A DNA stretch of 64,000 nucleotides from Caecitellus pseudoparvulus (taxonomy: Eukaryota > Bigyra: Bicosoecida). Where the stretch lies: assembly GCA_965644315.1 (NCBI GenBank), contig CBFFRQ010000018.1, forward strand, positions 1,054,001 to 1,118,000. Reading direction: 5' to 3'. Numbering within the stretch: the first letter of the stretch is position 1; every line of letters begins with the position of its first letter. A model generated the notes under the pieces. The model searched no databases. It was not told the origin of the DNA and was given only the letters and a program-made list of their open reading frames with translations. The position numbers and the translations under genes are program-made. Below are positions 32,247-45,852 of the stretch, piece by piece.

Positions 32247-35200
32247 ATGTGGCCAATGAGTAAAACCAGAGTGCCTCCACAGCACTGGCTTTGCCGTGCG
32301 CTGCACAGCTGCTTGGTTTTGGCTTGCATTGCTCATGCTTACGGTGGGTGTGTAAGCTCAACTTCCGCCATGCTCAAAGGGCACTTGCGTTGCCGCGCAA
32401 ACACGCAGGTTCAAGCATATACCCCACAACGTGTGAGCTTGGATGGACGCTTCTTGATACAGGGGAGCCTGGCAAGCTTGTCAGGTGCCTTCAGTTCAAC
32501 CCCGTCAAGCTGACGCACTCAGCAGCAAACACCGCTTGCGTTGGTGGAACTCTGGCCATTGCACGGAGCCAGCCCGAGCTCAACTACATGTTCCAACTAT
32601 GTGCTACGCCTGATCGCGACTGCTGGCTGGGACACAAAGACTCTGGTGCCAACAACATCTGGCTACCCGTGGACACGAACCCGGCTTTCTCCACGAGCTT
32701 TGTGCCCTTGACTGATCCATCAACCTTCCAGCCGTTGCAAGGGGACACAGAAGCCCCATGGGCTGCATTTGAACCAGACGATGGCATTGTTCCTTGGGTC
32801 TCTGAGGACTGTGCTCACTTCGCCAGTGGCAGTGGAAATGCGACCATCATGGACGGCGCATGTGACGCGTTGCAGCCGAGTGTCTGCCAGACGCTTGCTC
32901 GGTGTCCAGCAGGGTGGTTCCGGAGTGGAACGATGTGCCAGGCATGCCCTCTTGGTCGCTACAACTCCCAGCCAACAACTGCAGGAGCTGAGGTGTGCCA
33001 GCCGTGCCTTGCGGGACGATACGGAGGAGCAGTTGGCTTGACAGACGCGCAGTGTTCTGGGCCATGCTCGGAAGGTCACTACTGCTCCGGGGCGAACACA
33101 AGCCCGACTGAATCTCCCTGCCCACCTGGTCGGTATGGCAGCAGCGAGGGTCTTGCGACGAGTGCCTGTAGTGGGCGTTGTGATGCAGGTTTCTACTGCG
33201 TGGGCGGCGAAGTGTCGCGGGAAGGCGTCGATGCGCTGCATCCTGAGGGGAAGAAGTGTGCTGCAGGAAGGTACGGTAACAGTGGAGAAGGCAGTTCATC
33301 ATGCACGGGACCGTGCCAGGCAGGTTACTTTTGCCCTGCAGGGAGCTGGAAGCGAAACATGTACCACTGCTCGCGAGACGCCACAGACCCGTCACAGCCA
33401 TTCATGTGCCTGAGCAACGATCCTGTTCCTGTCCTTGTGGAGTGCCCACACCAGCAAATCTGCCCGCTTGGCTCGGCAGAACCTCAACCGGTTCCACGGT
33501 ACTATCATTCATATTCTGACTTGTGCTGTGCAGCGCCTTGCCAAGAGGGGGAGTACTGTGTGAACGGCCAGGATCTCAAGTGTGCTGCAGGTTACTGGGG
33601 AGAAAGCAGCAATGAGCATGAAGATCCGACATGTGCTGGCCCTTGCACCGCTGGGTATCAGTGTCCTTTGGGCAGTGAGAGTCCAACCGCCTTTCCCTGT
33701 GGCTGGGACGTGGCGAACGACATGCCTCGGGCGTACCCTCGCAACTACTACTGCCCGGAAGGCACCAGCGAGTCCATAGTGGTCCCAGCTGATCACTACT
33801 CTACCGGTGGCTCCATCGAGACAAGAACTGGGATAGAAAAGTGCCCTGCCGACTATGCGTGTATTCTTGGATGGCATGAAATGAAGGTGGAGTACTATGA
33901 AGGCTGCACGCGGTACGTAGATGGGAGGGAGGGAAGCCGCACCTTCAGCGGGGCAGCCAGCGCTGACGAAAACACGTTGGATGCAGTTGCGGACATAACG
34001 GTTGCCATCCGTCCTCCTGGCTTAAACGTGACGTGGGCTGTTGCTGCATCTTGCAGCCGGCTTAGCTCTCAGTACTCCGGGCCAGAGCCACTGGACACCT
34101 CCTCTCAATTCTCGGTGACGGTCGGGCCTGCGACCTCCACAACCGTGTACGGGGAATGGCGCACTGCCACAGTGAGCGCTGCAGTCCCTCTCAACTACGA
34201 GGAGTGCGAAGTGCACGCTGTTAAGCTCGTGGCGACTGTCCTTGAACCAAGCGAGCCTCTGCCAGAGCACCAAGTGCAAGTGTTCGCGTGTGACTTGGCT
34301 GTGCAGGTGCGGGACACCAACGACCCGCCATACTTTGAAGGGGAAGACGGGGAAGACTTCTACGTTCGGGTGACTCCCGAGGGGGTGAACATCAACAGTC
34401 CTGTGGGAGAACCTGTGACGGCGAGTGATGAGGATGTCGGGCAGGAGCACACGTACATCATTACAGCAGGCAACAGTGAAGGCATGTTTGGCGTCACAAG
34501 GTGTGGAGGGCAACTCTTCACCTTGAACGATAGACTGGACTTTGAAGGCACTGCTGAGTACAATCTCACGTTGACTGTGGCTGATTCTGCCGAGAAGGGG
34601 CCTAGCCTTCAAGCCAGCACGACAGTGCGTGTGCTGCTGACCAATGTCAACGAGCAGCCCTTCTTCAATGTGTCATCAGGCACCCACGGCTGGTCAGTGG
34701 CTGAAAATGACGATGATGGCAGGCGGGTGCAACCATTGCCGGTGCTAGTTGTGGACCCAGATGGTGACAACCTCACCGTGTCAATTTCATTAAAGGATGG
34801 TGATGTGGAGAACCCAGCGCTTCAGTTGGAAGGGGGCGTCGGGCCGTGGCTCGAGACGGCATTTCCATTGGACTTCGAAGGCATCCAGAAGTACAGGTTG
34901 ACAGTCTTTGCCCATGACAGCGAGTTCACGATTGAGTTGGACGACGTTGTGGACGTGCTTGATCGCAACGACCCTCCCACCTTCGCACAAGCCTACTCAT
35001 TCGTCATCCCAGAGGACACCCCCTTCAACTTCTCATCCCCTCTCATCGAAGCTAGTGACCCCGATGGGGGTGCAGTTATCGCCATGTCCATCGTCGAAGG
35101 GAACGAAGACGGCGCTTTCCGCCTCGCCAGGGTGACTGACACCGCCTTCCAGCTGCAAGTGACGTCTGGTCTTGACTTCGAGTCAACTTTCTTCCGATAT

Positions 35201-38200
35201 CAGACACAGCAAGTTGGCCAAGTGCTGACACGCTTTCGACAAGTCCGAATCATGGCCAATGACAGCGTTGCAGTGGCTTTCACTGTGGCAAACATCACAG
35301 TGGAAGATGCGAACGAGCCCCCCAGCACAGCACCCTTTTTTAACGTCAACGTGTCTGAAAGCACCCCTGTTGGAGCCTTCTTTGGCCCAGCACCCAATGT
35401 TTCAGATCCTGAGTTTGCATTTTCTACCTATACCTGGTCTGTCTCGCCAAGTGGACTTGGCCCGCTGCCGTTCACGGTTGACCCGCGCACAGGACGACTG
35501 AGATTGACGGGAGCACTCGATTTCGAAGGAGGAGGGTCGAATCACTTCCATGCCATTCTTCACGTGGCAGACAGCGGCACGCCACCTCTATCGACCCAGG
35601 CGAATCTTTCTGTGCATGTAGAGAATGCTAATGAGCCGCCCCAGGTAAGCTCCGCCTCACTGGCGTTAATCGAGAACGCTGCCCCAGCGACTCAGGTTGG
35701 CCTACTGGCTGGGTTTGACGTCGATGCTGGAGATACCGCACACCTTCGATGGGCCCCCTGCAACAACTCCCACCCGCTTGCAACGCCCAGCGGGTGGGGG
35801 CTTTTCAACTTGACTGCTTCCGGGAACATCAGCGTGGCGGTGGGCGCCAACACGACAAACCCTTGGGCATCAGATTTGGACTTCGAAGACCGTGCAGTCT
35901 ACCAGCTTTGCGTTATCTGTACAGATCGCGGGATTGACGGGCCCCCACTCAGCACCGCCACAACCGTTGTTGTAACCCTCCTTGACGTGAACGAACCGCC
36001 TCGATTCTCCAGCGGAGTCCAAGTCATGACGATCGGAGACGGAACACCGGCTGGGGTGTCCCTCGGCATGATACAGATTGAGGATCAAGACTTTGCGGAC
36101 GTACACACGTTCTCCTTTCTGTCTGGGAACCTGTCTCTGTTTGAGACGACTGCGGATGGAAATGTGACCACGAGCCAAAGCGTGCGCATAGTCACGAGCG
36201 CTGAGCATGAAGTGTACGCCGTCAGGGCCGTCGACTCTGGAGGGTTCGTAGCCAACACAACCCTCAATATCACGATAGCTGACTCGAATGACCGCCCTGA
36301 GTTTTCAGGCTTCCCTCGTCTGGTGTCTGTGTTCGAGCACTCTACGTCCACAGTTCCCTTGCTTCAGGTGACGGCGACGGATGCCGACCCTGATGACACA
36401 TTACAGTTCTCCATCACCCAAATCGTGCCATCTCTCGCATCCAGCGCCATTCAGATTGACACGTCATCGGGGGAGGTTTCGATCGCGGACTCAGCTGCGT
36501 TAGATTTTGAAGGTTATGGGCAAGGCAATAGCGTGTGGAAGGTGTGGGTCCGAGTCAACGACAAGAATGACGCTGACCCTGGACATGTCTCCTTGAGCAA
36601 CGATGTTCTGGTAGAAATAGACGTGAAGGATGTGCCTGAGTCACCGAGCATCGTCCCGGCGGCTTTCTCCGTTCAGGAGAACCACGTCGGGCCCATCGGC
36701 ACCCTGACAGCCACTGACGCCGACTTTGACGAGGTCTTTGTGTGGGTCCTTCAAAATGTCTCTGCGACGGCTTCCTTTGACTCTAATGCGTTCGCCCTGA
36801 ATGCGACAACAGGTGAGCTATCAGTCATTCCTGGAAAAGTAGTTGACTTCGAGGCGCTGACTTCATCGAACCCGGTGGTGACTCTGACTGTCCGGGTAAC
36901 GGACAAGTATGGCGAAAGCGCAGTAAGGGATGTCCCAGTAAGTGTCGGCAACGAGAACGAAGCACCGTCAATAGAGTCTGCAGTAGGCAGAGTAGTTGAA
37001 GAAATTGTCGTGGCGCGAGTGACCGAGAGTGAGGGGTCATCGCCCCTCACCTTAGTCGTGTCAGATCCAGATTCCATGGCCTTGCCAATGGGACAAGTAG
37101 GGCTGTTCATCAGGGAAGTGTGGCCTTTTGAGAGCGTCATCCCGTTCTCCATCGTGAGCGAGGGCGGGACGTTTGGAGTCACCACGCAGCGCGCCCTTGA
37201 CTTTGAGAATGTTGGCCAGTGGACCCTGGATGTCTGCGTGGAGGACGGTGGCTCGCCACCCCTGCTCGCGTGCGCCCTGTTGAACGTATCTGTTGTGAAC
37301 GACCTCAGCGATGTTCGACTGACAAGCGTTCAGGGCTGGAGTGGAAACACTTCCGTGTCAACCGTGCAAGTCGACGACTTTGTGCGCATTTCGGGAGACA
37401 ATTTGGGCTTCACCAACCGACGCCTCGCACTCGGTGGTGAGCAACCCCTCTTGACTGCTTCAGTCAGCTTTGACTTGCAAGGCGAAGGATCGCTCGTAGC
37501 AGAAGTGGGAATTCCCTGCGAAGCCATCGTTGCAAACACAGTCGTACAATGCCCCGTGCCAGACGGCCTGGGCACTGGTGTTTGGTCTCTGCAAGTTGTC
37601 TTCAGTGCCACCGAGATTGCTTCCTCGACCTCAGCGGAGCCGATAAGGGTGCCATACTCCGCCCCTCTGCTTACCTCAGTTGATCGCGTAGATGGTGAGA
37701 GCATGGACTTGCTTCCTACTGCTGGTGGAGTGCAAGTCCGACTGCGAGGCGTCAACTTCGGCCCCTTATCAGCAACTCTTGGGGCGAATCCAGTCTCATA
37801 CGGGCGGAGTGGGGGCAGCGTCAGGGAAGGGCAACTTTGTGTTCGGGAAGCAGATGGAGGTGTCTCAGCCTTGCTGTGCATGACTGCACCCGCCGTTGGC
37901 ATCGAGCTGGAGTGGCAGGTGGCGCTGGGAGGCCAGCAGTCGAACCAGCTGCGTGTCGGGAAGCACAAGCGGCCGTCCGTTGACACAGTGCGCCTATTTC
38001 GAGATGCCACCCCGATAGCTTTTCTCTCCAGTGGAGGGTCTGAGTTTATACAAGTGCAAGGGGGAGACTTGGGGAATGCTGGGGTGCAGCTGGTGTACCG
38101 TCTTGCCACAGACAGTTCAGCAAACGGAGCGCTTGCCCGCTACAAGGGGACTAGCTGCAGCATTTCGCTGCCGCATGACACTGCTGTGTGCCAGTCGATG

Positions 38201-41200
38201 CCGGGGTCAGGACGCAACCATCGGCTGCAAGTGATAGTTGGCAGCGACGAGGACGGGTGGCAGACATCAGACCCAAGCACTGTGACAGTGAGCTATGGTG
38301 CCCCAAGTATTCAAGTAGGGGGGATATCAGGCCCAGGTGCCATTCGAGCTGATACTCAGGGGGGGCAGGTCATCATTGTCGCGGGCGCCAACTTCGGTGC
38401 CCGCACGCCGCTGTTGCCTGGTGCGCCTGCCGCATGTGGGGGCACGCCCCATCCGCCATCCTCTGTCCACCTGCTCGAGGATCCTTCCCTCTTGCCCTTC
38501 AATGTCACAAGCGAGGTGCCCCAGCTTGTTTATGGCCCTGCATCCGACCCCAACCGGTACAAGTCGTCAAGCTGCGTTGTTTCAAATGTGCAGTCCACGC
38601 GCCTCAGCTGTTGCTCTGCAGTGGGCACGGGAAAGGGTTTTGTGTACAGGGTGAGCGTGGATGGGCAAGAGTCCCCACTGCACGCCTCCCAGAACTCGAG
38701 CACGGGGTATCACCCCCCTGTTCTGCAATCCTTTGACCCACGAGATGCTCAAGGCAGGCGAACAGAGGGTGGTGGCGTCATCTCAGTGCTAGGCTCGTTT
38801 TTTGGGCCGAGCATGGAGTTCGTCGAGCAAGTGGCGTATGGAAAGGCCCCACTTGCGGAGAACCTTGAGTTCTCAGCGGAGAACTGCACCATGGTGCGGC
38901 CTCACTTTGAGCTCGAGTGCCTCACCGCTGAAGGTGCTGGCAAGGGACTGTCCTGGACGGTCAAGGTGAACGGCCAGCGGAGCGAGACTCCTACAACTGG
39001 GCACGAACACCCTCAAATATCTCATTTCTCCGGCCAAGCAATGCCTGTGGGGAGCGCGAGAGGGGGACAGTGGCTGATTGTCCATGGCAGTGACTTTGGG
39101 CCGCCAACTGGGACGGTTGAGTTCGGCGGGCAGGACTTCGTGGACTGGGTCAGGTACGGCCCGACAGGGGCGGAGTACACTGCCTCGTGCGCTGTGCTGT
39201 CGCACTTCTCGATGAACTGTACCACTGTGCCTGGCACTGGCCCCAACCTTTTGTGGACAGTGAGCGTCGCTGACCTTGTGTCTAGTCCATCTCTCACGCC
39301 TTGGTCCTACGCATCCGCCCGCATCCTGGACCTGCACTGGCAGGGGCAGCTGAGCACGGCCGGCAATGTGAACTTCTTCGTTAGGGGGACTGACTTCGGG
39401 ATTCTCGATGCCAATACCCTGCTGCGTGTGCGCTTTCGCCCAGAAGTGGGGAACGTGACCGTGCGACTGGTTGAAATAGCCCGGCCATTGCCAGCGAACG
39501 CGAGTCAAGACGAGCTGCAGGTCCGCGTGCCATTTGGCTGGGGGAGCTCTTGCGTGGTGACAGTGGAGAGTGTTACGGTGTTCAATGGCATCCAGCGTGG
39601 AGGCGTGCTGGTTTCGCAGCCGCTTTCTTTTTCATACGCTCCTCCTGCAGTGTCCGGAACCAGCGTCATTTCGGGAACCCGGCAAGAGATCACAATCGTT
39701 GGATCATCCTTTGGCGCAGTGAGAATTGCGGACAACATCACGTTCCCTTTGGGTGTGCTTGTGGTGCATGATGCTTCGTCCAATGAGACGCATTCTTCCG
39801 ATGATGGCTCAGGGGCGGTGCAGCTCCTGTCTTGGAGCCACTCACGAATCGTCGCGAGCATCACCGCCTCGCGCGGGCATGTGATTGTGAAGACATTCAT
39901 GACTTTTGCCAGCGATGGAGGCCCTGATTACTTCGCTTCGCCGGCCTCCCCGTTTGAGAGCTCCACCCCCCAGGCTACGACAGGCTGGATTGCCGGCCTG
40001 CGGGACGATCCCACGCAGTACAGACTGCCCACTCTCGGAGGGATGCAGCTCAACATCCGAGCCACAAATGTGGATGGTTGTGATGAGTCATCCTTGGAAG
40101 TGTACATTGGTGAGGCTGAGGAACTAGCATTGGGGGATCGATCAGATTGCGGCCTGGTGCCGTGCTTGGTCTCGAGAGGCCGGAGGGAGTGCGCTATCAC
40201 CAAAGTCGAACACACTGGTGAGGTGGCCCCTGGAACCACAGATCAACTGTCAAAGGTGTCGTGCATGACTCCTCCTGGCCAAGGCACGGTGGGGGGGCTC
40301 CCAATTTCGGAAGTGGAGAACGAACTGCAGGTGTCTCCCCGATCTGTGTGCACCGGGTGCGCTGGGCAGCGGTTGATCCTGAACTGCGCGGGGAAGTTCT
40401 CGGTCAACGAGCACATGCCAGTCCTGTCTTATGCCCGCCCTACCATCACGACTGTAACAGTGCTGCCAGGCTCCCACGACGCTGAGCTGGGAGAAAGCGC
40501 CGTGTTCGGCTGGACGCTGGACGTGGGCACACGGGGCGGCAGAGTCGGCGTGATGGGCCACAACTTTGGGCAGCTGAAGCACTGGGAGTTCGATGGCTTG
40601 CGTCCCGGAATGCTTGATGACTCGACTCTTGGTCCGCCCCTGTCCCAGCTTCCCCACTGGATGAATCACTCTGTCTTCGAGCTGTCTATCCCTCCACTCG
40701 TCCACGGCAGCCCGACCATGGCGGCATTCCCCATTCGCTTAGTTGTGGGGCCTGACCCAAACCTAGCCCTTGATGTGCCCCTTGTCAGTGCAACAGCAGT
40801 TGAGGACTACGCCTTCAGTTTGGAAGCGTATCAGCAGTTGTTCGGATACCCAGCGACTTCCCGAGAGGCCATTCACATACGTGTGCGGCCTCCAGTCGTT
40901 GCTGCCCAGGAAGTGTCGTTTGGAACAGCTGGCGGGGAGGTGCTGAGGCTGGAAGGAGACAACTTCGGGGAGGGCAGTAAGCCGCAGCATCTGCCGGAAG
41001 TCCTCATTGGCGGCAAGAAGTGCGTCTTGCAGGAGACATACGGGAGCCAGTCTGCAGCCCGTGCAGAGCTGGTGGCCAGCAACCCCGATTCACCACACGA
41101 AGTCATCACTTGCTTCGTTCCACCCGGAGTGGGGAGAAGCAAAGAAGTTCTGCTGCGTATCGGTGGCCACATGCTGTCTAACCAGCCAGGCGGGGGCCTC

Positions 41201-44200
41201 GAGCACGTCAAGGTCCACTACAGACCGCCGGAGGTGCAAGCCGTCCACCCCGAGCGCGGCCCCACCCAGGGCGGCACAGTCATCACCATGTCTGGACTCA
41301 ATTTTGGAGCTTCCGCAGAGGACGCCATGATTCTCTTTGCCTCCCAGACGTATCCCGTAGGAACCCCGGACGACATCACAGCTGTGGATCCAGAGAGCGA
41401 AGCCGACCTTGTTGGCGACCTCATCTCCTACAACCACACCCACGTGGTGTTCAAGGCACCAGCAGGTCAGGGAGAGATCAAGCAGGTGCAGCTTACAGTC
41501 GCTGGCCAAGTTTCGGTTGAGATTGAGCGCAGCGCGACGGCTGTCTGGCCTCCCCAACCACATGCAGCGTTTGAATACGGAGATCCCCGCATCACCTTCA
41601 TTCGCAAGAATGGGACATGCTTTACGGAGGGGTGCGAAGTGTCCCTGGAGGGTGAGAACTTTGGCCGCGCCGTGGTGGTCAACGGCTCAGTTCTGCAGCC
41701 ACTCACCATTGACGTACTGCCAGACAAGCTGCGCTGCCGGCTCGTGGCTTTGGAACACACCATAGCAAGGTGCCGCATTGGGGAGGGGATAGGCAAGCAC
41801 CGCAACATCCATTTTCAGCTGGGGTACAAGTCTGCAGACTTCCCATGGTTCACGTATGCCCCTCCCCTGCTCCGAGACGTGGTGCCCAACGTCGTCAATG
41901 CGCTGGGCGGCCGGACACTGCGGTTTGACGGCGTCAATTTCGGCCCCGTGAAGCCTACCTGGTCCCCTGCAGTGAACGTGACGCTGAACAATGCTACATG
42001 CGAGGGCGCCGCGGTGTTCAACTCTCACAACGAAATCAGGTGTGTGCAGCCGGCCGGCGTGGTCGGCCCTGCCATCGTGCAGATGACCATTGCAGGGAAT
42101 GAAATGGACCAAGACCCCGCTGAAATCGAGGGCTTGCTGCAGTATACGTGCGAGCGGGGTTGGTACGGCCAAGTCTCTGAAGTGTGCGTTCCCTGTCCAT
42201 TTGGTGCCGTGTGCGATTTTAGTGGCCGGTACAACTGCACTGCTTATCGCGGCACGGTGTGCACTGCGTACCCCGAGCCTTGGTCAGATGCGACGTTTTG
42301 GCGAGACGATAAGCCTGCCGACAGCGTGCTGTGCGACCCGCTGCGTCGGGTAAGGCCTCCCCCGTTCAACGGGACTTGCCCAGTTTTCCTCCGGTGCGAG
42401 CCAGAGAATGCCTGCCTCGGCAACAACACATGTGCGACGGGGTACACGGGCTTTCGCTGTTCGAGCTGCGCAGAGCGGTTCTACCGCTTCGACGGGGAGT
42501 GCAAGAGGTGCCCTGACCGAGACTGGTTGCTTCCCCTGCTGTTCGCGGTGGGTTTGATAGTCGTGGGTGGCTTCGGGTGGTGGCTGAACAAGAAGAACAT
42601 CAACCTAGCTCTCATGTCCATTTCAGTCGACTACATGCAAGTCTTAGCGCTTTTCGCCCGCTCGAAAATCGAGTGGCCGCAGCTCCTCAAGGACTTGTTC
42701 TCGTACATGTCATTCTTCAACTTCAACTTGGACATCACGGCGCCTGAGTGCGCCATGCCAGAGCTTGGGTACGGGACAAAGTGGACAGCGATCATGATTC
42801 TCCCGATGGCGATATTCTTCCTTTTCTGGCTCATGTACATCTGCACCCTGGCCTACAAGCGATTCGTTCGTCGACTGTCACCGAAGGCCAGGACTGCTCA
42901 CAGGGCACCCATCGTGGGGGCGTGCCTGACGCTCTCATACTTCATGTACCTGTACGTCTCCCGAACGGTACTCGACGTCTTCAACTGCAGCCCGACAGAT
43001 CCACCCGATGACTGGCCGCCCGGGTACATGCAGGCGGACTTCATTCCATGTTTCAAGCCGGGCGGGCTGCATGAGCGCCTCTTTCCTCCTGCCATCGTCC
43101 TGTTCTTTGTGTACGTACTGGCATACCCCATTTCGATTTTTCTGTGGCTCAGGCGCAACAAAGGTGTTGTGAAGGTGGACCAGCTGCTGCGAGCGTACGG
43201 CTACGGCGAATCTGAACGGACGTCAGACGCAAAGCACTACGGCTTCCGCCGCATGTTCCACAAGATCTACTACCACTTCAAGCCCGGAAAGTGGTACTGG
43301 ATCACAGTCATCATCACCCGGAAGTTCTTCATTGCCATAACCTCACTCCTATTCCGCTCCACGCCAGCGTACCAGATGGCCATGATTGTCATGGTCCTGT
43401 TCTTCGGATACTCTGCGCATATCCACGCCGAGCCCTTCATGTCACGCCCTGAGCACCGAGCCATCGTGCTCGCGCACGAGCGACAAGTTGCGGAGCACAA
43501 CACACAGCACCAGCTCATCGATGCCGAGCTGCAGCCACTGGTTTCCAAGGCGCGGCGCGCGGAGCGGGCAGAGTTCCGAAAGGTGGGCTTTAGGGCAGAG
43601 GAGAAGCGGGCCGCGGCAAAGGAAAGCAGTCAACTCCAAACAAACTACAACACAGTCGAGTCGGTGCTGCTCGTCAGCGCCATCCTTGTGGCCCTTTCCG
43701 GCATCATGTTCAACTCCAACAAGATGACAAACATGGAGAGCTCCCCCGCAAAGGACGCACTTACCATGCTCGTGTTATTGATCATTGCTGCGTCAGTTGC
43801 GTACTTCGTCATCGTGTTCACGGTGGAAATCGTTGAGACGATTGGCGACGACCCTGTCTGCTGCTGCCATTGCCTCCGTCCGCGCATCCGGAGGTGGGTC
43901 CTGTGCGCCGCCTGTGGACCGTGCCAGGTGGGGTATGCCGCCTTGAAGTGGGCACACAGTCGGTACTTGATGAGCCAGCGGCGCGTGGCGACGGTGGATG
44001 AGCTTGTGGAGGCTACACGAGCGAAAAGCAAGGAGGCCGACACAGATTCTCGGTTGAACCCCCTGGCGGCCATGGCACTTGCTCGCAATGCGGAGAAAGG
44101 AGGCGCTGGGCAAGCAATCGGGAAAGCCGACGCTCTCTTGAAGCAGCCATCTCCCCCGTCCCAGTCGGATTGGTTCTTGTTGCAGCTCGCTTTCAAAGAG

Positions 44201-44467
44201 CTTGAGCGCCTGGTGCAGCAAGAATTGCCGTCCAGCATTCGCACTGCCAAGCGCTCTGGCAGTCGCCAAAGGCTGAACCACTTCAAAGCAGCGATGCAAC
44301 AAGGCAACTTGATTCGAACAGGAAAGAAGGCCCGGCGTCAGTTCAGCCAGAAGCTGTCTGACCAGCCACAGAGTCCAGCCGCTGGGGCGCACCGTGGCAG
44401 GGACAGCAGTGCTATTTCATCCAGGCAAAGTAGTGGCGCAAAGCGAGTCAGCTCTCTTAATTTTTAG
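32247..44467 (+). CDS. giant receptor-like protein: C-type lectin, GCC2/GCC3, cadherin and IPT/TIG repeats, multipass membrane domain
   Basis: Exons are 32247..32343 and 32409..44467, giving 4,051 aa. The 65-nt intron places a signal peptide (LHSCLVLACIAHAYG) before a C-type-lectin-like domain (about 40-195; WLGHKD, EDCAHF, CDA...SVC). Cys-rich GCC2/GCC3 repeats run to ~530 (CPAGWFRSGTMCQACPLGRY). About ten cadherin repeats follow (about 660-1660) with linkers DTNDPP, DRNDPP, DANEPP, NANEPP, DVNEPP and DSNDRP, and LDFE motifs. About thirteen IPT/TIG repeats (about 1680-3280) share GG...GxNFG. Next are a Cys-rich EGF-like stretch (about 3275-3405), roughly eight hydrophobic segments (about 3405-3850) and a basic cytosolic tail. 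It is probably a Ca-dependent adhesion or sensory surface protein. Nearly everything is in one 12-kb exon. Ligand and signalling output are unknown. Confidence 0.9.
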
Positions 44468-44527
44468 GCTATGGCAGCTGCTATCCAAGTTTCATTCTTA
44501 CTTGCTCGTCCGGGCCCGGCTCTGAAT

Positions 44528-45520
44528 TCATGCGGCTCTCTTGATTGGGCGATCGCGGCGTGGGCTCCTGCTGGCCCCACGCTTTGCCGCCCCACCAATG
44601 TGCCGCACCTGTCCGCGTGCACCTCTGGCATCTGCACTGTGGTGCACTGCTGCCTGTCCTCGAAGCGCAGAGTGGGACGGCGGTTGGGACGGAGGCGGGG
44701 GGATGGAGCTGCCTGCTGCATACGGATTGAAGCCTGCTGGGCGCTGCCAAATGCTCGCGGCAGCGCCTGTGGCGACTGCAGCGGGACCTCGTCGGGGCGC
44801 ATGTGTCGGAGACGAATGGCGCGCAGGCTGCAGCGGTGCCAGAGGGGCTGGCGACGTTGACGGTCCGCCAGGGCTGCCAATGAGCACCTCGGCGCTGGCA
44901 GCGGGTGCGGGCTGGGGGGCCCGCGCGGGTGGTGCGAGCATAGTCTTGACCTCCTTCCCAGTCTTCTTTGCGAGGTACTTGGCGACGAACTTCCGAATCC
45001 GAGGGGAGGTCACGCTGCGGCTGAAGTGCCAGCGTCGCTCCTTGGCTCCTAGCTTGCGTTGCTTCTCATGCTCGACGATGCCGTGCACGATTTTCCGCAC
45101 AGTGACCTTGTAGGCGTCCTTGTCGACCAGTGCGCCAGACCTCAGCGCGGGAAGTGTCGCGAAGCGCACGACATCTGCCACCTTGCGTTTGAAGGAGTGG
45201 CGTGCCGACGAGGCGGACCTCCGCGGTTCGCTGTGCTGAGTGGGGGCAGCTCCCGTGCCCAATGAAGGCGCCTGCTCAGCATCACTGGCGGGGGAATCCT
45301 TGCTTGTCGTGCCAGCCTCTGGGTGGTCGGTGGCGTCAGGCTGGTGCTGGGGAGCAGGGTCGCCGCCGCCTTCCAGTCCGTCGGGAGCAGCGTCACCAGG
45401 GGTGGAGCCATCGTAGTCAAGGTCGATGGTGTCAGGTGACGGTTCTGGCGGCGTCGCTTCCTGACTTGCTTCCAGTGCTTGCGCTGTGCCAGATTTAAAC
45501 CCAGCCAGCAGAGCGTCCAT
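44528..45520 (-). CDS. SRI-domain-like protein (RNA polymerase II CTD interaction)
   Basis: A single exon encodes 330 aa from the ATG at 45520. An acidic, disordered N-terminus (~100 aa) precedes a helical basic domain (about 110-185): VVRFATLPALRSGALVDKDA, then YKVTVRKIVHGIVEHEKQ, and TSPRIRKFVAKYLAKKTG. This matches the SRI pattern (..KddFK.laRKlth.i...E......kI.kfv.kYm.k) found at the end of SET2/SETD2 and in some other Pol II CTD binders. The C-terminus is Pro/Ala-rich with a final basic stretch (RSPRRDRPIKR). No SET domain is present in this gene, so it is not SET2 itself. The assignment is by pattern. Confidence 0.55.
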   Translation of the reverse strand: MDALLAGFKSGTAQALEASQEATPPEPSPDTIDLDYDGSTPGDAAPDGLEGGGDPAPQHQPDATDHPEAGTTSKDSPASDAEQAPSLGTGAAPTQHSEPRRSASSARHSFKRKVADVVRFATLPALRSGALVDKDAYKVTVRKIVHGIVEHEKQRKLGAKERRWHFSRSVTSPRIRKFVAKYLAKKTGKEVKTMLAPPARAPQPAPAASAEVLIGSPGGPSTSPAPLAPLQPARHSSPTHAPRRGPAAVATGAAASIWQRPAGFNPYAAGSSIPPPPSQPPSHSALRGQAAVHHSADARGARGQVRHIGGAAKRGASRSPRRDRPIKRAA

Positions 45521-45852
45521 TGCTGCAGCGACGGAGTGAAACGCCTGGCTGCCTGCAAGCACAACTCGGTTCGAAGAAAGAGTCGTCTCGCCAGCAGCAG
45601 TTCAGTGCAGGCAAAAATGATGCAAAGCAGTTAAGTGCCCAATTTTTTGCCGCGGAGGAATCACCAGATGCAAGGTGAGTGCCCGGTGCTGAAGGTCAGC
45701 GTTTCATGTGGGGTTGGAATTTTGGCGCAGGCCGGCATGATGCGGGAAGGAAGGCGCAAGAAATATGAGTAGGGAGCACAAAGCCGGAACAGGTAACGCT
45801 TGATTAGCGGCCGCTTTTCCTCCATCTGTCTGCTCGCAGCATCCACTGGTAC
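45521..45852. other. intergenic, nothing recognised
   Basis: 332 bp between two minus-strand genes. No supported gene, RNA or repeat. It presumably carries the promoter of the SRI-domain gene and the 3' UTR of the fusion gene. Confidence 0.35.
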
